Assembly: GCF_902497745.1 (NCBI RefSeq)
Contig: NZ_CABVHJ010000001.1
Span: forward strand, 372,001 to 436,000
DNA from: Pseudomonas fluorescens
GTDB lineage: Bacteria; Pseudomonadota; Gammaproteobacteria; Pseudomonadales; Pseudomonadaceae
DNA: 64,000 bases
Reading direction: 5' to 3'
A program made the position numbers and the translations under genes. Positions 9,801-17,607 of this stretch are shown here, piece after piece (within the stretch, counting starts at the first letter, position 1; the number at the start of each line of letters is the position of its first letter). The notes beneath the pieces were generated by a model. It worked only from the letters and a program-made list of their open reading frames with translations. It ran no database searches and was not told where the DNA came from.

Positions 9801-11440
9801 ACGCTACGAACATCGAACAAATCAAAGCGTTGAATCACAAGGAACCCATTCCCAATTACCGCACCGTGATGATTCAGCGACTGCAGATGCAGTTGTTTCT
9901 CGGACAGGAGTGGCTCGAACTGCACTCCACGGAGCTCCAGACCAGCCTGAAGACGATGCAGACAATGCTTGCCGATGAAAGCCGATTCGCCCTCCAGGCG
10001 TTTATCGACACCTTCGAAAAAATGACCGATCAGACGCAAGCCATTATCGAAAAAATGGAGTCGGCACAGACGCGTTTTGACGAATTGACGCTGTTGGGAA
10101 AAGAGGCTGTCGAGGTTATTCAACTGTATCGCAAGATGTTGCCTAACTATGATCTCAACGACCTCAAGCTGCTACAGATCAGCCTCGGCCAGGAGATCTG
10201 CATCAAGCCGGGTGACACGCCGATTGACGCCAGCGCGCGGCAGACACTGGCCACCCTCATCGAAGACGCTGCACTGAGTATCCAGAGCACGCTGAACCTG
10301 ACCAGCGACGAAAGCCTCGACAACCTGCGTGACCGCACGGATGCCTTGAGCAACGTTGCCGAACAATTTACCGCCATCGATCAACGCTTTGGCGATCTGC
10401 TCATCGACTATCCCGAGCAGATCAACACCGCACGACTGGAACATGTGCGCAGCCGAGTGAGCGCATTCAAAGCCCGCACGGACGTAAAACTGGTCGAGTT
10501 GCTGCGCTACAAACACTTGCTGGAACCGCTGCCCGGGCCATCCCGGCCGACATCGGCATCATCATCGACGCGCCGGATCATCAAAACCAAATCCAGGGGC
10601 ACATTAGTCGGCGAACGAAAAAAGAGCATCGAAAGTCCGGATACCGACCTGGTCGAAGTGCGCACCACCCTGACGGGCGTCATCGCCACCTTCCAGGAAG
10701 AATCACCCGGTGTCTGGGTCGAACAGCGCACAGCCAAACCGAAACCGCCCAAGCCCAGTCCAAACCTGAATACCAGTATTCGTGAAGGTCAGGCCCTGAT
10801 CGACGGTCTGGCCACCTTCCACCGGCGTATCGAAGCCCAACTCAAACGAGGGCCACGGATTCCTGTCGAGGTCGAAGAGGACTATCACAAACAAGCTGCA
10901 ATCTTGCGCAAAGCCAACGCAGACATCGATGAAGCGTTGACCGCCAGCAATCTGACTGCCGACCTTAAAAAACCGACCGAAGCGCTTGGCCACAAGCTTG
11001 ACGAAGCCGCTAACAACCTTGAAGCAAAAGGCACCAGCACCCGTATCCGGATGGTCAAGCAACAGCCCCCGACGGCGGCCGGGATCCTTTGGCTGAAGGA
11101 CAAGGGGGAAGTGACGACGTCACAAACCGTGACCCGGCGCCGGCTCCGCAGTCACGCCAACGATTTTCTCGACGAATACGAAATACGCGACGTCCACACT
11201 CACAAGGTGCTGTGTTACGCACACTTCCATTACAGCAGCGCGCAAGCGCCCGTCACTCCATTCCCCACCGGCCATATGAAAACCGTTGCACAACGACATA
11301 TGGGAGGGGCTTATGAGCCACGCTTGCTCAACAATCAGGCACTCATTGATATCCATCGCAGCACAATTTCCGACAAATCCGCACAGACGCTGTTTCTCAA
11401 ACCTGCCACGCCTGTCGTAACCGAATCAACGCTGAGTTGA
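6836..11440 (+). CDS. Very large dermonecrotic-toxin-like (DUF6543-type) protein
   Basis: The product is 1534 residues. The ATG at 6836 has AGGAG 6 bases upstream. The N-terminal 700 residues resemble the large proteins annotated in pseudomonads as dermonecrotic toxin domain/DUF6543 (my recollection of the family; no catalytic motif recognised). Two hydrophobic stretches near residues 707-731 and 752-771 could insert in a membrane, and a long helical, Gln/Ala/Leu-rich region (about 920-1250) looks coiled-coil-like. A basic Pro/Ser/Thr segment lies near 1230-1300. No signal peptide, no adjacent immunity-like gene and no secretion gene are visible; it is monocistronic between the aphA terminator and the convergent MocR gene, whose 3' end it overlaps by 44 bases. 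Toxin activity is inference only. Confidence 0.6.
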   Translation: MPEIPSPSAVDILTQLVTGPSLREVASKTLRPALKTLYPDLEIDPQRAVVVRPTWVIQGDRVVPGRHLIESLTDTLVRLGLSGTAVTYLDGEHYLTLQPDQPAAIQLPVKISAIGKLLNDLAPLLFIAYKEQQVNYWDEFTYPGQPRWQQMSQSLRKLWNVEANPDWDTDQRTMVEAVYQHPDNHQRRPTGKYQVRACLVDLDRNEGDQQNHLSLLDTAVLIGTDGQRTWIITYSVIQGFESFESLDELGKALLRRYGTDASGVGLAWRLFEPQGNFFDYQACTLIALEADALGAINFFQESGPRPPYPHPGTVGDPREPTPRLKPHIERLRPMLPAWLDSAAPADQTRYSRHLLDLTMVQHANKGKTFQSEVVSLQAFTRDALKQQMLKDHPKAGDVAIDDIEISITSLVVWGTFVLPGNTQTQTLSLIELALQNLAGQPIGNKTVRYKDGSELPDWMTVSYVETLVSTVDIGKTYPAHLQNLLVDDTEQATALQGLYTSQLPIELPLLALQNKIQGKAGMTYLGYRYVVAALASTDEERHVDHEEVVIRPLAFVAHRTRSEADTVDNMFIIGPRAVEKGPCVLYRPLFEMALMQFPSHANLTYEIQQSRQLRESVLAWLPDDVRFNYSQFVFTARLPSVWTIPQLLINPTTALDMSGPVALGTAAIEQDVLATLHNSNVQAVITQADRQSVSDAEARWATLKHGGWMLFNAALPFLGRSVGTAAWIWQIMDDLQEVSDVANEQSGKIAWTALTDILLALGMVLAHRAAVGDKPQSEPLTQEETVQPITTAAVISTALKLPDISGSALPSTHELSVNPFAALKRSPVALTTLLESFQIAKPRGIGDAASEGTHRHLYPRQKQWFAPVGKRWFEVTINEHADVQIIDSRQATARPGPLLTRTANGQWVIDLRLRLRGGGLDSALEKAQDFSKKTAKQLTAQISAFDVTMTAKQIQLDAHRAALDNALAQSRAQLREQYLTTLESQRKAYATNIEQIKALNHKEPIPNYRTVMIQRLQMQLFLGQEWLELHSTELQTSLKTMQTMLADESRFALQAFIDTFEKMTDQTQAIIEKMESAQTRFDELTLLGKEAVEVIQLYRKMLPNYDLNDLKLLQISLGQEICIKPGDTPIDASARQTLATLIEDAALSIQSTLNLTSDESLDNLRDRTDALSNVAEQFTAIDQRFGDLLIDYPEQINTARLEHVRSRVSAFKARTDVKLVELLRYKHLLEPLPGPSRPTSASSSTRRIIKTKSRGTLVGERKKSIESPDTDLVEVRTTLTGVIATFQEESPGVWVEQRTAKPKPPKPSPNLNTSIREGQALIDGLATFHRRIEAQLKRGPRIPVEVEEDYHKQAAILRKANADIDEALTASNLTADLKKPTEALGHKLDEAANNLEAKGTSTRIRMVKQQPPTAAGILWLKDKGEVTTSQTVTRRRLRSHANDFLDEYEIRDVHTHKVLCYAHFHYSSAQAPVTPFPTGHMKTVAQRHMGGAYEPRLLNNQALIDIHRSTISDKSAQTLFLKPATPVVTESTLS

Positions 11441-12950
11441 TCGCCGCTTCAGGTACGGCAGCAAACCCCAGTACCAACCCGGCGCGCTGATCCATGGCCG
11501 TGGTGGAATCAGGCAGCCAGTAGCTGCTCAAACCGTTGATCTCGACATCGACGCGAGCCGCTTGCGCAATCAACTGCTGCTCGCGCTCGAGGCTGTCTAC
11601 GGCCACGGTCAAGTGCAATCCGGCCGAGACGGCAGGCAGCTCGCCGACACCGGCAATAGCGCTCGGCCAACCCTTGAGCAGTGTATTGCGGCGACTCAGA
11701 GCAGCCCGTCGCATGCGTCGGATATGTCGCTGGAAATGCCCGGCGGCCATGAATTCGGCCATCACGGCTTGTGTACTCACTTCGGAATGCCGGACATCCA
11801 CAGCCCGCCGTTGTGAAAATGCATCCACCAGCCCCGGCGGCAGTACCAGATACCCAAGTCGCAGCGCCGGGAACGCGACTTTGCCGAAAGTGCCGACATA
11901 CAGCACGCGTCCCTGTCGATCGAGTGCCGCCAACGGTGCCAGTGGTGCACCGGTGTAGCGGTACTCGCCATCGTAGTCATCCTCGACGATCCAGCCTTGG
12001 CAACGCTCGGCCCAGGCGAGCAGTTCAAGACGTCGCGCCAGGCTCATCACCACGCCGGTCGGGTACTGATGAGAGGGCGTGACATAAGCCACGCGACAAT
12101 CCGCGGTCGCCGACAGCGCCGAGCAATCCATACCCTCGTCATCCACGGCGATACCGTGCAAACGAGCGCCCGCCACGGCGAACGCATGACCGGCCGCGCG
12201 GTAGCCCGGATTTTCGATCGCCACACCGTCGCCGGGCTCCACCAGCAACTGTGCACAAAGGCTAATGCCCTGTTGTGCGCCGCTGGTGATCACAATTTGC
12301 TCAGGTGAACACTGCATGCCACGCGAACTACGCAGATAAGCCGCGATCATGGCGCGCAAACGCGCATCGCCGGCCGGATCGCCGTAACACAGTTGCTCCA
12401 GATTCGGTTTGCGCCAGAAAGCCGCATTCAGCTTGGCCCACACCTCGAACGGGAACAGATCAAACGCCGGAACACCGACCCGAAAGGCTCGCGGTGGACC
12501 ACTCGGCGGCCGGGGCAAATGGTTCTTTTCGATACGCGAAAAGGTCCCGCTGTGGATAACTTTACTGGATGGAATCACAGGTGAATCCAGCCAATTTGTG
12601 GATAAGGCTGTGGGTAAGCTTGTTGAAAACCCTGTGGATACTTTTGTGGATAGTTTTTTCGGGGAAACCGCTACCGGCATCAATTGCGCAACATAAGTGC
12701 CATCGCCGACCCGCCCCTCGATAAACCCTTCGGCATACAGTTGATCGTAGGCGCGCACCACACTGTTGCGGGAAATGCCCAACGCAGCCGCCAGATCGCG
12801 ACTGGCCGGCAACCGCGTACCACTCGCCAATCGCCCATCCAGCACACGCAGGCGCAACGCCTGATAAAGCTGGCGACTCAAACCCTGCCGGCGATCAAGC
12901 TCGATACCGGCAGGGTTGAATGGCATGGACAACGTCGGCGAATCGGGCAT
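11397..12950 (-). CDS. MocR-type (GntR/aminotransferase fusion) transcriptional regulator
   Basis: The 517-residue regulator fuses an N-terminal winged helix (about residues 15-85, with ALGISRNSVVRAYDQL as recognition region) to a fold-type I aminotransferase domain (about 150-515). That domain keeps the PLP-binding lysine in GTFGKVAFPALRLGY, so it should sense PLP or a PLP-amino acid adduct. An AGG lies 9 bases before the ATG at 12950. The linker (about 90-150) is unusually rich in Ser/Thr and contains five tandem tetrapeptides that also create DnaA-box-like DNA. It diverges from the PaiB/GNAT operon, the natural first target. Its 3' end overlaps the toxin-like gene tail-to-tail by 44 bp. 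Confidence 0.9.
   Translation of the reverse strand: MPDSPTLSMPFNPAGIELDRRQGLSRQLYQALRLRVLDGRLASGTRLPASRDLAAALGISRNSVVRAYDQLYAEGFIEGRVGDGTYVAQLMPVAVSPKKLSTKVSTGFSTSLPTALSTNWLDSPVIPSSKVIHSGTFSRIEKNHLPRPPSGPPRAFRVGVPAFDLFPFEVWAKLNAAFWRKPNLEQLCYGDPAGDARLRAMIAAYLRSSRGMQCSPEQIVITSGAQQGISLCAQLLVEPGDGVAIENPGYRAAGHAFAVAGARLHGIAVDDEGMDCSALSATADCRVAYVTPSHQYPTGVVMSLARRLELLAWAERCQGWIVEDDYDGEYRYTGAPLAPLAALDRQGRVLYVGTFGKVAFPALRLGYLVLPPGLVDAFSQRRAVDVRHSEVSTQAVMAEFMAAGHFQRHIRRMRRAALSRRNTLLKGWPSAIAGVGELPAVSAGLHLTVAVDSLEREQQLIAQAARVDVEINGLSSYWLPDSTTAMDQRAGLVLGFAAVPEAAINSALIRLRQAWQV
12551..12653 (-). repeat. DnaA-box-like motif cluster / 12-bp tandem repeat in the MocR linker
   Basis: TGTGGATAA occurs exactly at 12551-12559 and 12597-12605, with one-mismatch versions at 12609-12617, 12633-12641 and 12645-12653, all in one orientation (TTATCCACA on the minus strand). 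From 12594 to 12653 they form five 12-bp units encoding LSTK, VSTG, FSTS, LPTA and LSTN (residues 100-119). The copy at 12551 is read in another frame (V-I-H-S). Confidence 0.75.
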
Positions 12951-12967
12951 GGCAATGGACCTATGAA

Positions 12968-13000
12968 ATTGGTCATCAATGGCTCTTACAACAGACCAAT
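12968..13000. promoter_or_regulatory. Inverted repeat in the MocR/PaiB divergent promoter
   Basis: ATTGGTC (12968-12974) is repeated in inverse as GACCAAT (12994-13000), centres 26 bp apart. It lies in the 92-bp divergent region and is a candidate MocR operator. A second short inverted repeat, GCCTGC/GCAGGC, follows at 13002-13020, just before the ribosome binding site of the + strand gene. Confidence 0.45.
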
Positions 13001-13042
13001 AGCCTGCCTACGATGCAGGCATTCGCCAAGGAAAATCTGTCC

Positions 13043-13666
13043 ATGTACACGCCACGCGCCTTTGCCATCGAAGACCTGACCCAACTGCACGAACTGATTC
13101 TCGCCACCCGCCTCGCCATTCTGGTGACTCACGGCGAAAGTGGCCTGCAAGCCAGCCATGTGCCGGTGCTGCTGCATTGCGAACAAGGTGAGTACGGCAC
13201 GCTCTACGGGCACCTGGCCCGCGCCAATCCACAATGGAAAGACCTGCGCGACGGCGCCGAAGCCATGCTGATCTTCGCCGGTGCCGACGCCTACGTCAGC
13301 CCGGGCTTTTATCCGAGCAAGGCCGAGCACGGCAAAGTCGTGCCGACCTGGAACTACATCGCCGTGCACGCCTATGGCCACGCCGAAACCTTCAGCGATG
13401 GTGGGCGTTTGCTCGACATCGTCAGCACCCTCACCGACCGTCATGAAGCCGGCCGCGCGCAACCGTGGTCCGTCGCCGATGCGCCTGCCGATTACATCGA
13501 CGGCATGCTCAAAGCGATTGTCGGCTTCGCCATTCCCATCGACCGCCTCGAAGGCAAGCGCAAGCTCAGCCAGAACCGCAGCGCCGAAGACATTGCCGGC
13601 GTGCGCGAAGGCCTGGCGGCCAGCCCGGAAATCAATGATCAAACCCTCGCCCGATTGATGCGCTAA
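13043..13666 (+). CDS. FMN-binding negative transcriptional regulator, PaiB family
   Basis: The 207-residue protein begins MYTPRAFAIEDLTQLHELI, the usual PaiB opening, and has the split-barrel flavin-binding fold expected of the family (GTLYGHLARANPQW near residues 52-65). Bacillus PaiB represses protease and sporulation genes; the role in Pseudomonas is unknown and it may be an FMN-dependent enzyme or sensor. AAGGAAAA precedes the ATG at 13043; the longer frame from 12920 would run into the MocR gene. It heads a short operon with two acetyltransferases (10-bp gap to the next), opposite the MocR regulator. Confidence 0.88.
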   Translation: MYTPRAFAIEDLTQLHELILATRLAILVTHGESGLQASHVPVLLHCEQGEYGTLYGHLARANPQWKDLRDGAEAMLIFAGADAYVSPGFYPSKAEHGKVVPTWNYIAVHAYGHAETFSDGGRLLDIVSTLTDRHEAGRAQPWSVADAPADYIDGMLKAIVGFAIPIDRLEGKRKLSQNRSAEDIAGVREGLAASPEINDQTLARLMR

Positions 13667-13676
13667 GGAAATCACC

Positions 13677-14123
13677 ATGAGTCAGATCGACATTCGCCAG
13701 GTCAGCGCCGGCGACCACGCCGCGTGGCTGCCGCTGTGGCAGGCGTACCTGCGGTTCTACAACACCGAACTGCCGGACGCCGTGACCGACAGCACCTGGC
13801 AGCGCTTTCTCGACCCGAACGAACCTACCCACGCCGCACTCGCCTGGGCCGACGGTAAAGCCGTGGGCATGGTGCATTACATCTACCATCGCTCGAACTG
13901 GAGCATCGAAAACTCCTGCTACCTTCAAGACCTGCTGGTGATCCCCGAGACCCGTGGCACTGGCGTCGGCCGTCTGTTGATCGAACACGTCTACGCTACC
14001 GCCAAGGCTGACGGCTGCGGCAAAGTGCACTGGCTGACCCACGAAACCAACGCCACTGCGATCCAGCTCTACGAGCGCATCGCTGAACGCCCGGGCTTCA
14101 TCCAGTTTCGCAAAGCCCTTTAA
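13677..14123 (+). CDS. GNAT family N-acetyltransferase
   Basis: The 148-residue protein has the GNAT core: a first strand IRQVSAGDHAAWLPLW and the acetyl-CoA loop LVIPETRGTGVGRLLIEHV (about residues 90-108, Q/RxxGxG/A motif as RGTGVG). It transfers an acetyl group from acetyl-CoA to an unknown amine. It is coupled closely to the PaiB-like gene (AAGGAAATCACC before its ATG) and 12 bp ahead of a second acetyltransferase. The pairing of PaiB with GNAT proteins mirrors the Bacillus pai locus, where PaiA is a polyamine/amine acetyltransferase, so an amine substrate is plausible. Confidence 0.9.
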   Translation: MSQIDIRQVSAGDHAAWLPLWQAYLRFYNTELPDAVTDSTWQRFLDPNEPTHAALAWADGKAVGMVHYIYHRSNWSIENSCYLQDLLVIPETRGTGVGRLLIEHVYATAKADGCGKVHWLTHETNATAIQLYERIAERPGFIQFRKAL

Positions 14124-14135
14124 GGAGACGCACGC

Positions 14136-14807
14136 ATGACCGCATCACTCGCAGACTGGAAAGGTGTCCCCGCCCCCACCGCCACCCTGCTCGAAGGTCG
14201 CTTTATTCGCCTGGAACGACTCGACCCGGCGCGCCACGGCGACCAGCTGTTCGCCGCCCTCGAAGGCCCAGGTGCCGATCCGAAACTCTGGGATTATTTA
14301 CCTTATGGCCCGTTCCCGGAGCGCACTGCGTTCAACGCTTGGCTGAACAACCACGCGGCCGCCAGCGACCCGTATTTCTTCAGCGTGGTTGATCGCGCGA
14401 CCAATCAGGTGCAAGGCATCCTCAGCCTGATGTCGATCGTCCCGGCCCAGGGCCGCATCGAAATCGGCCACGTCACTTTCGGCGCACCCATGCAGCGCTC
14501 GCCGAGGAGCACCGAAGCGGTGTACCTGCTGGCCAAACATTCCTTCGACCTCGGCTACCGCCGCCTCGAATGGAAATGCAACAACGGCAACGCCCGCTCG
14601 AAATACGCCGCCGAACGTCTGGGTTTCAGCTTCGAAGGCGTGTTCCGCCAGCACATGGTCGTCAAGGGCCAGAACCGCGACACTGCGTGGTACTCGATTC
14701 TGGATGGCGAGTGGCCGGCGATTGCGGCAGGGTTCGAGCAGTGGCTGTCGGATGAAAATCAGACGCCCGACGGGCAGGTGAAAGGCCTGGTCGAATGCCG
14801 ATCGTGA
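14136..14807 (+). CDS. GNAT family acetyltransferase, RimJ/RimL-like
   Basis: This 223-residue protein belongs to the larger RimJ/RimL-type branch: GRFIRLERLDPARHGDQLF at the N-terminus, IEIGHVTFGAPMQRSPRSTE in the middle and LEWKCNNGNARSKYAAERLG near residues 145-164, the usual acetyl-CoA-contacting region. Substrates of this branch include ribosomal protein N-termini and small molecules; none can be assigned here. A TAAGGAGA ribosome binding site precedes the start. It ends the PaiB-GNAT operon and is followed by a palindromic repeat. Confidence 0.9.
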   Translation: MTASLADWKGVPAPTATLLEGRFIRLERLDPARHGDQLFAALEGPGADPKLWDYLPYGPFPERTAFNAWLNNHAAASDPYFFSVVDRATNQVQGILSLMSIVPAQGRIEIGHVTFGAPMQRSPRSTEAVYLLAKHSFDLGYRRLEWKCNNGNARSKYAAERLGFSFEGVFRQHMVVKGQNRDTAWYSILDGEWPAIAAGFEQWLSDENQTPDGQVKGLVECRS

Positions 14808-14819
14808 TTACCTGAAAAG

Positions 14820-14899
14820 CAAAAAATCGCAGCCTGCGGCAGCTCCTAAAGGGTGAACGTCAATCCCGTGTAGGAGCTGCCGCAGGCTGCGATCTTTTG
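14820..14899. repeat. Palindromic repeat (GCAGCCTGCGGCAGCTCC family)
   Basis: Arms of about 31 bases, AATCGCAGCCTGCGGCAGCT and inverse, flank a short centre between convergent genes. It is of the same family as 28331-28408 and could form a bidirectional stem-loop. Confidence 0.8.
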
Positions 14900-14907
14900 A
14901 TCTGCGG

Positions 14908-15822
14908 TTACACCAGTTTCTGCGCAAGCACCGCGATGTGTTCCGGCCCGATCCCGCAGCAACCGCCCAAATGGCTGGCACCGCGCTGCTGCCAGTCAAT
15001 CGCCCAATGCAAGTAACCCGGCGGATCCAGATCATCACGCAACGGATCGAGTCCGTCGTTGGCCGTAGCTTCCTTTGGCTGCGGCGGAAACGCATTGGCG
15101 TAAGCACCAATGTTTATCTTCACCCCCAAACGTTCGAAAGTTTCACGCGCCGCATCAATCGCGGCACCGATCACTTCTGGCTGACTGCAATTGAACAGCA
15201 ACGTCTGCACGTCCAACTCAGCCGCCACCGCAGCCGCTTCGGCGACCGGCTCGCCAGAGCGCAAGCGCGGCACTTCATCGGTGTCTTCGTCCTTCAAGGT
15301 GAACGACAACCAGAACGGTTTGCCATCCTTCGGCAACCCCGCATGAATGGCGCGCGCCTCGGCGATCGAACTCTGGGTTTCCGCCAGCCACAGATCAACA
15401 TGCGGTGCCAGGCCATTGACCAAGGGCGTCAGCAACTCAGTCACTCGGTCGGCGTTGAACAGATCCGGACGATAGGAGCCAAACAGCGGCGGCAATGAGC
15501 CAGCTACCCGCACGGATTTCCCCGAGACTTGCACCGCACGCCGCGCCAGCTCACCGGCCAACGCTGCCAGCGCCTGCCCTTCAGCGGCGAAACGCTCCTC
15601 ACCAATATGGAACGGCACCACGGCATAACTGTTGGTGGTAATCACATTGGCGCCACTGGCGATATAAGCGGCATGTACCCCCTCGACCGCGTGCGGTGCC
15701 TCGCTCAACGCCAGCGCCGACCACTCCGGCTGGCGAAATGGCGCCCCGGCGCGCTGCAACTCACGGCCCATGCCGCCATCGAGAATAATCGTGCTGCCTG
15801 CGCCCATATGCTTTTCACTCAT
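14908..15822 (-). CDS. mmuM: Homocysteine S-methyltransferase family protein
   Basis: It transfers a methyl group from S-methylmethionine or a similar donor to homocysteine, forming methionine. About 304 residues from this start. The zinc-thiolate site is complete: Cys in LLFNCSQPEVIG and the Cys pair in LGGCCGIGPEHI near the C-terminus; the N-terminal ILDGGMGRELQ is the family opening. Start choice is uncertain: a GTG at 15843 and an ATG at 15807 (MGAGSTIIL) are alternatives and none has a strong ribosome binding site. It diverges from an amino-acid ABC transporter, suggesting a sulfur amino acid uptake-and-methylation unit. Confidence 0.85.
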   Translation of the reverse strand: MSEKHMGAGSTIILDGGMGRELQRAGAPFRQPEWSALALSEAPHAVEGVHAAYIASGANVITTNSYAVVPFHIGEERFAAEGQALAALAGELARRAVQVSGKSVRVAGSLPPLFGSYRPDLFNADRVTELLTPLVNGLAPHVDLWLAETQSSIAEARAIHAGLPKDGKPFWLSFTLKDEDTDEVPRLRSGEPVAEAAAVAAELDVQTLLFNCSQPEVIGAAIDAARETFERLGVKINIGAYANAFPPQPKEATANDGLDPLRDDLDPPGYLHWAIDWQQRGASHLGGCCGIGPEHIAVLAQKLV

Positions 15823-15920
15823 ATGCTTATGAAAATAACTCACTATCAGAGTCGTTCTTATAACTATTTAATACGCACCATTCCGTTAAAAACAACCTCT
15901 TTTTTATCCAGGGATCGACT

Positions 15921-16742
15921 GTGAAATTTAATCCGCTACTGGCCCTGGGCCTGACCATTCTGGCCGCCTCCACTCAAGCCTTTGCTGGCGCCACGCTGGA
16001 TCGTATCGAGCAGAAAAAAGAGCTGGTCGGTGTGCTGATGGAAAGCTATCCACCGTTCTCGTTTCTCAATGACCAGAACCAGCTTGATGGCTTCGATGTT
16101 GATGTCGCCAAGGCCGTGGCTGACAAGTTAGGCGTCAAGCTACGACTGGAAACGCCGTCCTGGGACGTCATTGCGGCCGGCCGCTGGAGCGGGCGCTACG
16201 ATATTTGCATCTGCTCGATGACACCGAGCAAGGCCCGCGCCGAGGTGTTCGATTTCCCGGTCGAGTACTACGCTTCGCCGGCAGTGATCGTGGTCAACGC
16301 CAAGGATGAGCGGATCCACGACGCCAAGGATCTGAGTGGCAAAAAAGTCGGCCTCACCAGCGCCTCCAGTTACGAAAGCTATCTGAACAAGAACCTGGTC
16401 ATTGAAGGCGCCGAAGACACCCAGTTGCAGTACCCGTTCGACGATGTGCAGATCGCGCCGTACGACACCGACAACGTCGCCTTCCAGGATTTGGGCCTGG
16501 GCGCCGGCGTGCGCCTGGATGCCATCCTCACCAACCTCGTCACCGCGCAGCCACGTCTGAACCAGGACAAACGCTTCAAACTGGCCGGCGCACCGCTGTA
16601 CTCGGAGCCGAACTCGGTGGCCATCGAAAAGGGTGATGCGCAATGGGACGCCAAGGTGCGTGAAGTCTTCGCGCAACTGAAGCAGGACGGCACGCTGAGC
16701 AAGCTGTCGCAAAAATGGATCGGCGCTGACATCAGCCAATGA
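15921..16742 (+). CDS. Amino acid ABC transporter, periplasmic binding protein
   Basis: The 273-residue product starts with a GTG at 15921 behind AGGGA. A signal peptide (about residues 1-23, ending AFAG) precedes a family 3 solute-binding domain with the usual LVGVLMESYPPFSFLN and GFDVDVAKAVADKLGVKLR strands and the RWSGRYDICICSMTPSKAR segment. It should deliver a polar or sulfur-containing amino acid to the permease encoded next. The stop overlaps the permease start (ATGA). Its divergence from the homocysteine methyltransferase suggests S-methylmethionine or a related compound as ligand; this is inferred from context. Confidence 0.9.
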   Translation: MKFNPLLALGLTILAASTQAFAGATLDRIEQKKELVGVLMESYPPFSFLNDQNQLDGFDVDVAKAVADKLGVKLRLETPSWDVIAAGRWSGRYDICICSMTPSKARAEVFDFPVEYYASPAVIVVNAKDERIHDAKDLSGKKVGLTSASSYESYLNKNLVIEGAEDTQLQYPFDDVQIAPYDTDNVAFQDLGLGAGVRLDAILTNLVTAQPRLNQDKRFKLAGAPLYSEPNSVAIEKGDAQWDAKVREVFAQLKQDGTLSKLSQKWIGADISQ

Positions 16743-17575
16743 CTTCTTTCCCCACACCGCCACAGCCACCGCAACCGGTGGCTGAATCACGCCTGCAACG
16801 GATGTTCGGTTTTCGTACGCGGCTGTACCTGACCTGGGCAGCGCTGTTCTGCCTGTTCGCCGGGTTCTTCCTGAGCTTCGACCTGAAATTCTCGATCATC
16901 CTCGACAAACTGCCCAACCTGATCGGTCTGCACCTGGCGCCCAACGGTTTTCTACAGGGTGCGGCGCTGACGCTTTTCCTCTGCGTGTGCTCGATTGTCG
17001 CCTCGTCCCTGCTGGGCTTCATCACCGCATTGGCACGCCTGTCGAAAAGCGCCGTGGCGTTCGGCATCGCCAGTTTTTACACCTCGTTCTTTCGTGGCAC
17101 GCCACTGCTTATCCAGATCTTGCTGATCTATTTGGGCTTGCCGCAACTGGGCATCGTGCCCGGCGCCATCGTCGCCGGCATCATTGCCCTGTCGTTGAAC
17201 TACGGCGCCTATCTCAGCGAAATCTTTCGCGCCGGTATCCTCGGTGTCGACCACGGCCAACGCGAAGCTTCGCTGGCACTGGGTATGCGCGAGACGGTGA
17301 TTTTCTGGCGCATCACCCTGCCGCAAGCCATGCGCACGATCATCCCGCCCACGACGAACCAGTTCATCTCGATGCTCAAGGACTCGTCACTGATTTCGGT
17401 GATGGGCGTCTGGGAAGTGATGTTTCTCGCCCAGTCATACGGGCGCTCAAGCTATCGCTACATCGAAATGCTGACGACGGCGGCGATCATTTACTGGCTG
17501 ATGTCGATTGGGCTGGAGTTGATTCAGGCGCGTATGGAGCGGCATTACGGCAAGGCTTACGTGCGGCGGAGCTAG
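16739..17575 (+). CDS. Amino acid ABC transporter permease (HisM/GlnP type)
   Basis: A 278-residue inner-membrane permease with about five membrane segments after a proline-rich cytoplasmic N-terminus. The EAA-type loop that docks the ATPase is visible as EASLALGMRETVIFWRITLP (about residues 178-197). It overlaps the binding protein gene by 4 bases. No ATPase gene follows: the next gene is convergent, 32 bp away. The transporter must borrow an ATPase encoded elsewhere, or the ATPase was lost. Confidence 0.92.
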   Translation: MTSFPTPPQPPQPVAESRLQRMFGFRTRLYLTWAALFCLFAGFFLSFDLKFSIILDKLPNLIGLHLAPNGFLQGAALTLFLCVCSIVASSLLGFITALARLSKSAVAFGIASFYTSFFRGTPLLIQILLIYLGLPQLGIVPGAIVAGIIALSLNYGAYLSEIFRAGILGVDHGQREASLALGMRETVIFWRITLPQAMRTIIPPTTNQFISMLKDSSLISVMGVWEVMFLAQSYGRSSYRYIEMLTTAAIIYWLMSIGLELIQARMERHYGKAYVRRS

Positions 17576-17607
17576 AGCGATTGGCACATTGCGGGCTGCG
17601 TCGGGTT

